Source of the DNA: Lactarius indigo
Lineage: Eukaryota; Basidiomycota; Agaricomycetes; Russulales; Russulaceae
Reading direction: 5' to 3'
Assembly (NCBI GenBank): GCA_025766275.1
Contig: JAFKAC010000175.1
Coordinates: 24,506-88,505 of the forward strand
DNA: 64,000 bases
This document shows, in pieces, positions 11,558 to 22,724 of the stretch. The position numbers were made by a program, and so were the translations under genes. The notes under the pieces were generated by a model. The model ran no database searches, was not told the origin of the DNA, and saw only the letters and a list, made by a program, of their open reading frames with translations. Numbering within the stretch: position 1 is the first letter of the stretch; every line of letters starts with the position of its first letter.

Positions 11558-13164
11558 ATGCACCCATTTGCGACGTACGTCTTGCGTAGCTACTACAAGG
11601 CTACGGGATGGAACGAGGACAACTTGTTCGCCAATTTTACGAGATCCTCTAATGGTGCGTTTCCTCATCGTGCTTTGGTTCCTGCAAATACCCAGTGTGA
11701 TTTGATGCCTTGCAGCTGTCCTCGACTTTTCCGTCCCTCGTGGACTGCATTTCTCCATATCGAAATCCCCCAACACGCTGTTCCAGACGACGTATTCGAT
11801 GAATGCGTTGCCCTCGCTGAACGGCTCCGTTGGCTATATCTTCACGTCCTGCGAGCTCGACATCAAGAGTTCGAAAAACGTCCGTTTCAAGGACATGGTA
11901 GATCGATTCAAGGTCTACGACCAGCCCCTGAGACCCGTTCCCAAACCCGAGGAGTTCCTATCTGGTGAGCGCGTCGATACTCGCGGTAAGTGAGTGCACG
12001 ATATACGATCTAAGCCCGGTGCAGAATGAAATCTCGTCACAGACTATCTCCTTTATGGTCGTCTCTACGTCCCCACTGGCCGCCTTGACGCATTGTACTC
12101 TACGAGGCTATCGTCTACCTTGCAGGCCCTCGTCGCCGCCATTTCCGATCCGCGGGCCGACGTCAGGCAGTCGCAATCGACCCGCACTGCCTCGTCCCCA
12201 CGCAACCTCATGCTCAGTCTGCAGCACGACACGGGTCGCTGGTGCACGGAGTACACCTACAGCGCGGAGGACAGCATGGTCGGCGTCCGGATGCTCCACA
12301 ACTTTGGCAAGCTCGCCGACGAGTCCGGATCCGCAACACTGGCGTCCCGCGGCGGCGCCGGCGGGATGAAGAGGATAGACGAGGAGGATGCGATGGAAGG
12401 AGGTCTGAAAGGACGGATCTCCGCTGGCGCAGAGATCTACTTCAGCGCCAAGGAGAAGAGCGCAGGAGGTTGTGCCCATTCCCATCCCGTCCGTCGACGT
12501 TCTTTCCGCGCCGCGGAAACGCTGATCTGCTATTCTTTTTTTCGACAGTATCGACAGGCATCCGCTTTACCACGCTTCCAGACGCGACGCCGCCCTCGTT
12601 CCAGCCCCCGATAGAGTCCTCAACCTCCGCGCTCCCGTCTTCCTTCTCTTCCCCATGCTCCTCCCATGTTTCCCAGCCCGCGACCACCATCACCGCACTC
12701 TTCAACCCCATGGTGGGCTACATGTCCGGGGCATACACTGCCCGGGTGTCCCGAGACCTTTCCCTGAGCTCGCGATTCGACTTCAACGTGTACAGCTACG
12801 AGAGTGAGTGGACGGTAGGAGCCGAGTGGTGGCTCCGGCCGTCGCGGTCGAAGCCCGCCTCGGATGGTACTTCGGATGGCCCACCTACAATCTCGTCGGC
12901 GTCGCTCTCGGAGTCGCCTACATCGCCGTACGGCGTCACGGGTGTCGTCAAAGCTCGAGCTTCCACATCTAATGTGAGTCTATGATCCTCCTACGCACGC
13001 ACGAGCTGCTCAACCTTTGTTTCCGCACACAGGATATCGCATTGCTCTGGGAGGGTCGCCTGAAAAACGTTCTGGTCGGCCTAGGCGTTTCGTCCAACCT
13101 CTCCAGTGGCACAAAACCGATAAAGTCGTTCGGCCTCGAACTGTCTTATTTCAGTTCAGGATGA
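11558..13164 (+). CDS. MDM10: ERMES outer-membrane beta-barrel subunit Mdm10
   Basis: Mdm10 is a mitochondrial outer-membrane beta-barrel that anchors the ER-mitochondria encounter structure and also assists the SAM complex. Five exons (11558-11654, 11716-11985, 12043-12468, 12549-12973, 13033-13164) give 449 residues. The N-terminus MHPFATYVLRSYY with TGWNEDNL is diagnostic, followed by VPRGLHFSISKSP, TYSMNALPSLNGSVGYIF, YGRLYVPTGRLDALY, LQHDTGRWCTEYTYSAEDSM and VGYMSGAYTARVS. The C-terminus ends FGLELSYFSSG, an amphipathic final strand of the kind used as a beta-signal. There is no cleavable presequence, as expected for a barrel. All introns are short with standard GT-AG ends. Confidence 0.94.
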
Positions 13165-13429
13165 TAGTAGATGTGACATGGGCCCTGTGTATTTTTGTTC
13201 CATAGTTCGTAGTAACGGAAACGTCCACATGTTCGGCCATGATGTGTCGATGTCAATGTTAGAGTACAAACAGCGGCATGAGCGAACCAAACTTTGTGCA
13301 AGAAGGGTATCAAACTCGAACCGAATCGAAAAGGGAAAACCAAGAAAGTGAGAAAACCAAGTTTGTTCGGTGGCGAACTAAGATCATAGCATAAATAGAT
13401 TGAGGGGTGAGATATGTGGGTAGTAACAA

Positions 13430-15190
13430 TTATTCGGACGACGCTGCCACGTTCGTATCGGTCACTTCCTTCTTGGTGGGGAGAGCCATCCCGAGAGTCC
13501 TCGCGAGCCTGGACCTTGCATCCATCGTTATGACCGGACGACTTTGCCGCTGTCGGTGGGACGCTGGGGTGGATTGCGTGCGGGCGTGGTGCGGGCCCTT
13601 CGTTGCGTCAGCCCGTGCCGCCCCCGCCGGCGTCGACGAGCCCGACAGAAAGCCATGCTTAGCTACGAATGCAGGGGGGCGCCCGAGCGTGCGCGAACGG
13701 CCATGTGTGGGAATGCGCGGCTCCGGCGCCGGGCGTGGTTCCTCGGAGGGCCGAGACTCGGACGAGCTGCTAGATTTGGGCGCGTGGATTGACGCCGCTA
13801 GGCCCCGTTTGCCTACGTCGAGCTCAAAGTCTAGGCCGGGTGTCTCGGGTGGTGCCTCGGACGACGCACGTTCGTCACGGGGAGGAGCGTGAATGGAGTC
13901 GCCCAAGGCTCTGCCTGACTGTGAGCTGGGAGGGGTAGTGGAAGGGCTCCCAGAAGCAGTACTGGAAAGGTGTGGGGGGGCGTCCTTGTCTTTTGAGGTC
14001 GGAGCTGGCTCTGGGGAAGTGGAAGGTCCTTCGCTGGGTGAGAGCTTAGATGACTTCGGAACACGGTCTTCTTGCTTGTCGACTTCGATGGACGACGATG
14101 GAGTGTCGGGAACACCAGTGACGTGACCACCCTCAAGCCCGTTCACTTCAGAAATCGGCGCCGTATCAGCAATTCGAGGGGACGGTGAGCCAGAGCCGGC
14201 AGAAAGAGACGGGGAGCCAATCTTGTCAAAGCTTTGTGGGAGCTGCTTCAACGAGTCATCGAGGATGGGCGACATCAGCTCCAGTCGTGCTTTCTCGATG
14301 CTTTCCGATGGGCCAGGATCGGCACCAGCAGGTGTGCCCGAGCCAGGCGAAACTCCCCAATCGTCTAGATCCGGGAGACTGTCATCCTCGTCTGCCCAGT
14401 CGATATGGCTGCCAGGAGTAGACGGCCGATGGTCCATGGCCAAAGCGCGTACATGTTCTACGAGTGAATCGATGTTCGTTTTTGTTGAGAACGATGTCAC
14501 TGTAGGACCAGCAGAGAGGTGCGGAGGCGCATCCTTTGATGCAGACGCTTTGGGTGGTCCGTGAGGGGACGAAGGGCTCGTACGTGACTTTCGTGCCTTC
14601 ATCGCAGACGCCAGTGCCTCCACCGTTAGGTTTTCAGAAGATAGTGTGGCTACCGAGGACTTGTTGTTTTGAGACCTTCGGCGACGCGCAGTAGGTCTGG
14701 AGGAGCTAGTAGATGCGGAGTGCGGCGCCGAGCCCGAAAGATTCACGGTCGGGGACGCGGGCTCGATCATCAACGAGGGCAAGTTGTTTGCCGCATGTTG
14801 CGAGGCGCGGCGAGCACTGGCCTTGGGCTTGGCAGTGAGGTCTAAGCTAGGGATAGATCGAGGAAGCGATGAAGAGGGGTTTTTCGTTGAAGCGGATGTA
14901 TTTGTAGGTGGCACTGCTGGGGGCTGGGCTGGCTTGGCTGATTCTGTGGGAGTAGTTGGTGTGTTGGTGTTGTCTGCGGCAGTTGGAGGAGAGCCGTGGG
15001 GCCTGCTACCTCGCGTGGATGTGCCTCCACGTCGGCCCCCTCGACCCCCTCGACCGCGGTCGCCTCGGTTTGCACTGCCACGGCCTCTGCTTACACCACG
15101 AAAAGCAGAGCCACGCTCTCCACTGTGTCCCCAGTCGAGTCGAGTGGAAGTAGGGGCGGAAAGCGGTGGTGGGATAGAGAGTGAGGCCAT
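13430..15190 (-). CDS. RGG/Ser-Pro-rich disordered protein
   Basis: One uninterrupted frame of 586 residues that I cannot assign to a named family. The first ~55 residues contain an RGG-type tract (GRGSANRGDRGRGGRGGRRGG), typical of RNA-binding proteins methylated on arginine. The rest is rich in Ser, Pro, Thr and Ala and looks disordered. One compact acidic patch, HIDWADEDDSLPDLDDWGV (near nt 14340-14410), is the only clearly ordered or ligand-like block. It is preceded by an amphipathic TNIDSLVEHVRALAMD stretch. The C-terminus RSRLARTLGMALPTKKEVTD is also more regular. The start is the ATG at 15190, 226 bp from the divergent SmG start; the frame stays open further upstream but lacks a better ATG. 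An RNA-associated regulatory role is only an inference from composition. Confidence 0.7.
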   Translation of the reverse strand: MASLSIPPPLSAPTSTRLDWGHSGERGSAFRGVSRGRGSANRGDRGRGGRGGRRGGTSTRGSRPHGSPPTAADNTNTPTTPTESAKPAQPPAVPPTNTSASTKNPSSSLPRSIPSLDLTAKPKASARRASQHAANNLPSLMIEPASPTVNLSGSAPHSASTSSSRPTARRRRSQNNKSSVATLSSENLTVEALASAMKARKSRTSPSSPHGPPKASASKDAPPHLSAGPTVTSFSTKTNIDSLVEHVRALAMDHRPSTPGSHIDWADEDDSLPDLDDWGVSPGSGTPAGADPGPSESIEKARLELMSPILDDSLKQLPQSFDKIGSPSLSAGSGSPSPRIADTAPISEVNGLEGGHVTGVPDTPSSSIEVDKQEDRVPKSSKLSPSEGPSTSPEPAPTSKDKDAPPHLSSTASGSPSTTPPSSQSGRALGDSIHAPPRDERASSEAPPETPGLDFELDVGKRGLAASIHAPKSSSSSESRPSEEPRPAPEPRIPTHGRSRTLGRPPAFVAKHGFLSGSSTPAGAARADATKGPHHARTQSTPASHRQRQSRPVITMDARSRLARTLGMALPTKKEVTDTNVAASSE

Positions 15191-15416
15191 CAATAAGGGG
15201 TCACCGGGGTCAGATAAGTATGTTCTTTGAAAATGGTCGCGTTGAGCAACTGGGAATGTCACGAAAAGATCTGGGATGATACACGCACCAGAGATAGGAG
15301 ATAAATACAGGGCGTTGTTGGGTAGAAGATGTGCTGGGTGGTAGAGACGGTCGAAGTCCGGGTTGGACCCTGAGCTTGGCCAAGACATCAAAGACTTCCC
15401 TTTCGCGACAACTACC

Positions 15417-15755
15417 ATGTCCAAAGCGTCTCAACCAGAACTCAAAAAGGTCTTTCAAGTTACTGTGTCTCAAGCCATTGTGCTAATGATTCCTCAGTTT
15501 ATGGACAAGAAATTGTTCGTCCATTTGCAAGGTGGCCGTAAGGTCAGCGGAACCCTGCGCGGTTACGACCTTTTCCTCAACTTGGTTATCGATGATGCCC
15601 AAGAAGAAACTACACCCGCGCAAAGACACCCCATTGGCACCGTCGTGCGTGGCACTCTTCCTCCCGTCACCAAATGACCGCTGGCTAATCTATGAGGATA
15701 GGTCATCCGTGGCAACAGTGTCACTTCGATGGAGACACTGGAAGGATTATCATAG
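15417..15755 (+). CDS. SMX2: Small nuclear ribonucleoprotein G (SmG)
   Basis: SmG is one of seven Sm proteins that form the heteroheptameric ring on U1, U2, U4 and U5 snRNAs. Three exons (15417-15449, 15498-15644, 15702-15755) make 77 residues, the usual SmG size. Sm1 is seen as [21 protein letters not shown] followed by FLNLVID, and Sm2 as [18 protein letters not shown]. The first intron separates a short N-terminal [10 protein letters not shown] from the fold. It lies divergently from the RGG protein and convergently with the SANT gene, with about 200 bp on each side. PRP31, another spliceosome component, is 15 kb away with no sign of co-regulation. Confidence 0.95.
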
Positions 15756-15957
15756 CATTGTGCTTGCGATCCGCCGTGAACGACTAGTACAGCTTTTTCA
15801 TATAAAATTTGTATTTGAACAAGAGACAGATATAACAACGACAATAAGGGGGAGTATGCGCTATGTCTGCATGGTACGGGCTTGATAGGTGCGTCTTGTT
15901 GAGAAATTTGTCAAAACCAGAGTTGTCTACGGCCTATTACATCGTGAATACGCTAAG

Positions 15958-17128
15958 TTATGCCCGCTCTACGTTTACACCAAAAAGCTTCAACTTCTCA
16001 AAATACTTTTGTACACGGTTCGCGACCTGACGCGGAGTGTGGCGGCCACCCATAGCCTTCGATATCTTGGACCACCTATAATTTTTTTTAAAAAGATGTG
16101 AACATTTACGCTCCTCCATACATGGACAAAAAACGGTGTTTCGTACCGGTTTTTCTCACCGTCGGGAATCTCGGTGCAGTCGCTCGAGGAGATGCTGCTC
16201 TGAGATGGACCACGCCTGCTTGTACGTTTCTGACTTTAGCTTATCCTTCTTGACCGCGGGAGGGCATTTGTCGGGCTCGGGGTGCTGGTTCGTTTGAAGA
16301 GCGATGACCTTGGCATTTTCCGTGATTGCTGGTCGACGGGTTAGAGGTCGACGGGAACGAGTGAGACGTGGGGGTGGTATTTTCGAGTTCACTAAGTTTG
16401 ACGCCGATGGCATCAAGGCGCCAGGGGTGAGCGCCGCTGCTACGGGCCCCCCGTCGGTCGTCGCGATGTCAACGTCCGCGGTCTTGTCTCCAATGTCGCT
16501 GCGGATGTGCTCACCCGACGCACGGAGGGTCAGCCCACCCTTGTTGCGGAGGTGTATGCGGCGCAGCCGTTCCCTTTTACGTGCGGGGCGGAGGTACTCG
16601 GGTCCCAATTGCTCACTATCGGATGAGTCAGACGAGAGCTCGAACGAGGCGAGAACTGGCTCGATGATAGACCGCCTTGCCCTTCCTACGCGCTGCTGGG
16701 CTGACGACAATGCACTTTGATGTGTGGTTGGTGGTCGAGATCGCACATAGTGCGCTGCACAGAGATCTGCGGCAAAGGCGCGGAGGGGGGTAGGGTCTTT
16801 TCGTGTCGAAGGATAAGCGAAAATAATAACAGAGAAGGAAGGGGGTGCACCTTGGCCTTTGAATATGTCCCAATCGATCTTGTCTTGGACCTCTGCGGCG
16901 ATATCAGGCTGATGATCAAAGCGAAAGACATCGCTATTAAACTACGAATGTGTAAATATATTGAAATATCGAGAGCAGATAATCAAAACTTTCTCATCGA
17001 AAGTGTCAAAAAGATCTTCAGGATTCGCAGTAGCCTGCTCGCGTGGAAGTCGAAGGCGGTCTATGTCTGACTGGGTGCGGGCCAGAAGGTCCTTCTGCGA
17101 TTGGATATAGACCTCGAGAGCATCGAAG
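15958..17128 (-). CDS. Myb/SANT-domain protein, 5' end unresolved
   Basis: Four exons can be joined in phase (16990-17128, 16851-16941, 16160-16766, 15958-16075), but I could not find a convincing first coding exon, so the N-terminus is missing. The start of the visible part is FDALEVYIQSQKDLLARTQ, a predicted coiled-coil helix, then HQPDIAAEVQDKIDWDIFK. A basic disordered middle follows. The C-terminus carries a single Myb/SANT-like domain split by an intron: YKQAWSISEQHLLERL, then RWSKISKAMGGRHTPRQVANRVQKYF. The tryptophan spacing and the GGRHTPRQVA turn resemble the SANT domain of ZZZ3-type chromatin proteins, though no ZZ zinc finger is seen here. A nuclear DNA- or histone-binding role is inferred. 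The intron at 16076-16159 hides the second half of the domain from simple frame scans. Confidence 0.72.
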
Positions 17129-17951
17129 CTGCACGGAGAGTGAGAAGAGAGCTGAAGGAGGAAAAGGTAGATACAAACTTATTTTTCACGAGATGGAGTT
17201 GACACAGATGTACTGTCATTCGTGCATCGACATAATGCTAAATATATTTAATTCTATAATCCTAATTTATCGACGTAATTGAGACTACTGAACTAGGGTT
17301 AGGGTTAGGACGTTGTAAGAACATAAAAAAAGGCCTGCCCAGCCCGAGGGCCGAAGCAGGACAGGAAAATATTGGGACGGTGCATGAACCGAAGCCCATA
17401 CAAACCACGAGTTCCCCCTGGGGACAGGGTCGCCGTGCTATGGGAGGCCCTCATGGCCCATAGACCCAGGTAGCTGAAGGGGCCTATGCCATCAAGGTAA
17501 GTATGAAGATTCGTTATGTTCTCCAACGGGTTTTAAATGTTCGGAGCCTAGCGCACGGACCATTCCATTTAGGGCCGGTACATCTACAACGACGCGCTGC
17601 TCACCAATGGCCTCGACAATCACTGGAAGACATTCATCCCACACACGCTCCAGGTGCCAACGACAGCGTGTATTATGGCTTAAATTACCAGTGCCGCAAT
17701 ATCGCAGAACTGTACGGTACGAAATCATAGCTAAACAAGCAGACGTACAACAACCGATGCGAAGGCGCTAGCGAGTGAAGTGCGAAGAATTGGTGTTACA
17801 ACAAACTAGAAACGTGTGCTACTAGAACTCGAAAATGTCATGAAAACGGAATGATTGAGTGTGGGATGGTCGGGCGGGCGATTTCCAAGGGACACAACTT
17901 CGCAACTTGACTTGCTGGTATGTGGCCGCACAGCAGCCCAGGGTAAGCCAT
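17129..17951. other. Non-coding stretch of about 0.8 kb
   Basis: Apart from the telomere-like tract at 17294-17309 and AT-rich sequence at 17160-17280 (probably the SANT gene promoter or its missing 5' exon), I see only short unsupported frames on both strands. The end next to 17952 would hold the kinase 3' untranslated region. Confidence 0.5.
17294..17309 (+). repeat. Short interstitial telomere-like tract (TTAGGG)
   Basis: The tract tagggttagggttagg is about 2.7 units of TTAGGG, the telomere repeat of most filamentous fungi. It is isolated in non-coding sequence upstream of the SANT gene, far too short to be a telomere. It could be a telobox-type promoter element, a scar of break repair or chance. 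Confidence 0.6.
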
Positions 17952-20236
17952 TCAATAATGCATAGGACTTTGTGGCGCATCGATAGTGTCCGCATTGATC
18001 GGATTCTGGGCCAACGGAGTGGAGTCCATTGGTATCCTGCCCTGCGTGTCGCGCATCTGTCTTCGACCAATAAGTGTTGCTCCGTCAATGCTGAGCTCGA
18101 ACGGTTTGCCGCCATGGCGCCTCGGTGCATCACGCTGCCCGGCACGCCCGTCGTACGCTTCGCGAGATACGTGTTGCTGCTGTTGAGCCCGGGGTTGACG
18201 AGCTGTGATCTCGTCGTCCGGTGCGTCCTCATCGTCTTCGTTCAAACCAGCTAGGAATCCCGCCTGACCTGCGCCACCGCGGCCCTTGTATGCTCGCCTA
18301 CGCGCACCTTCTTCCTCCATCCGATGAACAGCGTATGTGATGTCGAATGCTTCCTTGAGCGAAGCGATACCAGGTGAACGGCCATCTCGTCCTCCGCGAA
18401 CGGACTGCAGGAGCGGAGAATCTAATGGATGAATATCGGCGCGCGGAGTTGGTGGAGGCGGTGGCGCCGGTACTGCGTTGCACCATGGATGAGCCAGAAA
18501 TTCATCGATTGTGTAGCGTTGAGCGGGATCGATGCAAAGCAGGTGTGTGATGAGATCTTTGGCTAATTTATCCACATCAGCAAGTAGGACCAGATATAAT
18601 TTATCGTGGTACAAACCCGAGGCGCTAATGTCGTCCCACCATGGACTCAGGAAAGTGTAATAACCGCGAGCCACCTTCTCTGTAAGCACATTGATGCTCT
18701 CGTCGTAGAATGGAGGAAAGCCACATAAAAGGGTGTAGAGAACACATCCGAGAGCCCACATATCCACACTTTTGGAATATCGCTCGTCTTTGACAATTTC
18801 TGGGGCAGTGTAGCCCACTGTTCCACACGGGGTCATTGTCTCTTCGTTCCAAATGACTTTAGAGAGGCCGAAATCCGCAATTTTGACGCGGCCGATACCA
18901 CCTCCGCCTACACCTGGGATGAATTCCCCTTCGTCCTCTTTTTCTTCGTCATTCTGTCGTACAATTGGGTCTTTGGACGGGATGATGGGTATGCGTTCGA
19001 ATAACAAGTTCTCCGGCTTGATGTCACTAAGTCGGGATGGGTCCATCAATGATGACAAGTGATGACCAGAACTTACCGGTGAACAACTCCTCTCTCTTCA
19101 TGAAGATATCGGATCCCGTGAGCAACCTGGAGAATGACGTGGCGGGAAAGGTTCTCGCTGAAGTACGTTAGCTTGACGATTTGATGGAATAGTTCACCAC
19201 CCTCCATGACTGATCAAAAAAAAAAAATTAGCAACCGCCGATGCGGACGACCATAGTAGCGCACATACGTTCCAAAACCAGAAAAAAGTGATCGGTGGAT
19301 TCAGAAAATGAGAGGAGCTTTACGATGCTGGGGTGGTTTGTTCCACGCATGATTTGTACCTCTGTTGATGAAACGAGTCGTTAATTATCCCATATACCAG
19401 TGTAGCGATCGACATGCCTTTCAAAATATTTGCACGCTGTGCGATCATCCGTCAGCCATCTATTCGGGACATAGGAGCACGGTTGATATGCTAAGCAACA
19501 GTACCTCTGTTACGCGCGGCTTCTTCTTGAACTGGGCGTTAAGATGCCTATCGCCCGCCTGGTATGGCGGGTCCAATATGAAGCCGCGCGTAAAACTAGA
19601 TCCATATTAAACGGAACTAACCTGTGATGAAGTAAGTTCGTATTTACGAACGGCTTTGACTATACAAGGTCATTGTTTGATTCACGACTGAATTAGGGGG
19701 AGGGGCAGACCAGCAACAGTAGTCCCCGATGTGAGATCCAAGGCTTTGTATACGTTGGAGAATGCTCCACTACAAAGGCAAACGATCAGCTAAGCGACAA
19801 GGGAAATCAAAGCAGTGACTGGCGCACTCTCCCATCTTCTGGGTGAGCTTGAAGCGCTCCAGGCCTTTATAAGTAGGCATTTTCTCCTTGGCTGCACGCT
19901 CTTCTTGAACGATCTTTTCTACCTCGCGCGTATACTGCTGCGATTGCTTAGCAGCCACGGGCTGTGCCTTAGCAGACTGTTGTTGCTGTTGCTGCTTCTG
20001 TTGGGTTTGAGGTTGGGCATTTGCCTGCTGACGACGTTCCGGGTGTGCACATTGACGATTTGTGTGTATATCAGTAGGGGGTAAGGCAGAAGGAATGTCG
20101 CCCTGACGAACATGTACGTGATTCTTGCCATGCCGAATAAGATCTAAAATAGGTGATCCCTTAAAAAAGTATGACAAAAATGGTATAAAGTTGTGTTACT
20201 TTTGAAAGCGTCGACGACGGCGACACCGGGAGGCAT
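17952..20236 (-). CDS. CAMK-group Ser/Thr kinase, Rck2/Srk1-like
   Basis: Nine exons (20200-20236, 19828-20143, 19711-19769, 19622-19659, 19418-19436, 19269-19361, 19077-19209, 18617-19026, 17952-18562) join into 571 residues. The kinase core is complete: glycine loop GDGAFSNVY, VAVKAVRKYE with the VAVK lysine, EVQIMRG helix C, VVHRDIKPEN catalytic loop, KIADFGLSK with DFG, CGTVGYTAPEIV activation segment and SVDMWALGCVLY. An insert between HRDIKPEN and DFG is acidic and glycine-rich. The N-terminus has a Gln-rich run. The C-terminal tail is disordered. In yeasts this group works downstream of stress-activated MAP kinases; that role here is inference. Exon 5 is only 19 nt, and the intron after it starts with GC (19362-19417). 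An in-frame 54-nt intron at 18563-18616 is read through in the raw frame. Confidence 0.9.
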
Positions 20237-20404
20237 GGCGAAGGAGGGAGTATATGCGTCCGGAGGATGAAATGTGGAGTGGAAAAAATCGGAGGCACTT
20301 ATTGCTCTCCCAGCCCTGACGTCATTTTTGCTTTTGTCGGTCACGACACAGGATTAGATTAGCGTCACAGGCACGGGTGATCATTATTACAACACAGGTC
20401 ATCC

Positions 20405-22500
20405 TCAGTCTATTGCCACCTCCAGTTGCGAACCATCCGTCATCCAACGCCGCTCAACACTACCTCGTTCTCTTCTCCGGCCAGCAAGTTGTCGTGTCGG
20501 GCTACCATCACTTAGCCAGCCAATCGCACGCCGTCTCCCAATGCTTCCCTCGAGACTCTCGAGCCTTCTTCCCGAGTGCTCCACTTCCAAAGCATCATAT
20601 TCTTGCCCGAGAGGAATTTCTGGCCGGGGTGGTGAATGTAGTAACAAGAGGCGCTGTAAAACAAGTCAGTGTATCGGCTCTTCGGCGAATAAAAAATCCT
20701 GTACCTGAGCAGGGGATATTCCCACTAAACTCACTGTACTTCGCCTCGTTCTTAAAGTGGGCCCACCACCTGGCCTTCGTCCCGCTCCAGCCGTGGGTGC
20801 ACCATCGACAACGAGTAGATTGTGGCCCTCCCCCTCCCCATCGCTGATCGCTCTTTCTGCGTCATTAGATCCGGGATGTTCGTTCGAAGCAGGCTCCCAG
20901 GCAATGACCCAGACACCGGCGAATGTTGCCGCGCAGCCGTACATGAATGTCACGAATTGATGAAATTTGGCCGTTCGGAAGTCGCCGTAGAGGATGGCGG
21001 ACCCAAGTATCGCAGACAGATTAAAAAGTACAAACTGTGTTGGAATAACGACCTGCACAGCCCCGCGTCAGAATACTTTTGAGTGGTCTTAATATAGACC
21101 GACCTTGCTATCAAAGCGCATCAGTGCCCGATTAAGGTATCTTATCTGGCCAACGCCAGTGCCAAACAGGACCTGCACCAGAGTTGTCTAATACGGCCTC
21201 GTGCACTCGTAATGATCACGCTCACTGCAAGGACGGGGTAGGTCATCGATTCTTTAAACATATCAAAACCGCGAGTGGCGAGGAGCGTAGAGATTGCTTT
21301 CGTCGATAGTACGGTGAACCCACCTGGATGACACGTTGAATATTGTGTATCGCATGGACAAAAGGTTCCTGCGCACCGAATAATGCACACAGCCCAACAT
21401 CCACAAGTACCCATCTTCGGCCCGCCCTCCCTTCGGAGAGACCCATCAGAAGGAACGCACCGATGGCGTAGACGATAGAAAAAACAAGGAAGACGCGCTG
21501 CGAGATGGCTTCGAGCAGTTTCTCCAGTGTTAACGGCGCATCAGACGCGTTGGAGGATAGAACAACGGTGACTGCGCCAACGATGGCGAGCATGATTCCG
21601 ACCAGATCGCGCTAAGATCAGGGTACGGTCAGTCAAGCGTTGAAAACGTCATATGATCTTACCTTCCGGAGTCGCTCATGAAGGAGCAAAGGCGCAAATA
21701 GGCAGTTGGCAATAAGCGCGGACTAGGAAGAGTGAGACTCCTCCCAAATGTGAGATGGAAAATTACTACCGTGCCGAGAGGCGCAACAACAGAAGCGGGA
21801 GCAAAGGCGTAGGAAATAAAATTTCCTGTCTCCCCAACATTCATTAATAAGAATCCGAGCCACCTACGGAAAGTTTGTACTTCGCATTTGGGAGAAAAGA
21901 AGAGAGGACATACCACAGCTTCGACCTGAGATACTCTGATTCTTGTCCCTCACTCTTCGACTCACGGGGACTTTGCCTGTTGGGATATTTCGCGGCATCA
22001 CCGGCAACTGGCCCTTTCGTGGTTTTGCGTTTCCATTGAAGTGGCGAGCCCCGTAGATATGCATCGTCAGTACCATTAAGAGCACCGTACGTCGGAGATA
22101 TGTGCAGGAGCTCCGCGTTTGCCGTCCGCGGGAAGGGGATCAGGGGATCAGTCTCTATGCTCGGCCCCTGCGGTCTTGACTCGGGATTTCCGTGCCATAT
22201 GCGAGCCTCCCTCTCCACTTCTGACGGAGGATCCAGGTCGTGGGTGCTTACGCCCAATGGCCCACCCGCGTCCGCGCTGTCTTCTTCTTCTATGTCTTCG
22301 AGGCCGTGGTCGCGCTCGGCGCGTGCCTTCTCGAGTCGGGCATGAGCCAGCTTTTGAAGGTTGAGTGCTAAACTGATGAGCACATTCCCTGCAACTGCGA
22401 CGCTGATACCAATAACAGTCGCGCGCGACACAGAAGGGAACTCGATGTCCTCAATGCCTCCTACATAGGGTAAGGTTGCAGGAATAGGCACAGGCAGCAT
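20405..22500 (-). CDS. NIPA-type (DUF803) magnesium transporter
   Basis: NIPA proteins are multi-span membrane carriers linked to Mg2+ uptake at plasma and endosomal membranes. Eight exons (21914-22500, 21770-21863, 21663-21722, 21377-21611, 21226-21323, 21104-21172, 20705-21052, 20405-20653) yield 579 residues. Family blocks seen: GISVAVAGNVLISLALNLQK in span 1, WWLGFLLMNVGETGNFISYAF, APASVVAPLGT, NCLFAPLLLHERL, RDLVGIMLAIVGAVTVV, FTVLSTKAISTLL, and QFVLFNLSAILGSAILYGDF, then a final span and a Ser/Arg-rich cytosolic tail. A roughly 115-residue hydrophilic loop between spans 1 and 2 (Asp/Glu-, Ser- and Pro-rich) is long for the family but is usual in fungi. The start is the ATG before LPVPIPA, 225 bp from the divergent SEC12 start. 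Confidence 0.9.
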
Positions 22501-22724
22501 GGTGGTATTGGTGTGTGCGTGTGTGTCGAGACCGATCTGTATTTCAATAGATGAGGAGCTGCGGCGTGTGGTTTGACATGCGGTTGGCCGGGGTGCACGG
22601 AGCAGAGGAGCAAACGTAACACAGGTGGAGATCGTGATGGAGGCAATTGTCACGTGCAAGGGCTTCTCTGCTCCTCTTCTCTTCTCCCTAGTCACGAGTC
22701 ATACACGATACCGTGACAACTATC

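Noticed and set aside
11504..11968. Plus-strand frame beginning before MDM10
   Set aside because: The frame runs through an intron and out of the Mdm10 reading frame. The Mdm10 start at 11558 and splice at 11654 explain the conserved part.
16076..16159. SANT protein ending at 16156
   Set aside because: The stop lies within an intron; splicing 16160 to 16075 completes the Myb/SANT domain.
17294..17309. True telomere
   Set aside because: Fewer than three units, with genes on both sides.
17305..17760. Small overlapping frames on both strands near 17.3-17.7 kb
   Set aside because: Short, no homology recognised and no splice pattern that links them into a gene.
18563..18616. Insert in the kinase between DISAS and AKDLI
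   Set aside because: It is a 54-nt GT-AG intron without a stop that reads through in the raw frame; removing it restores the normal kinase sequence.
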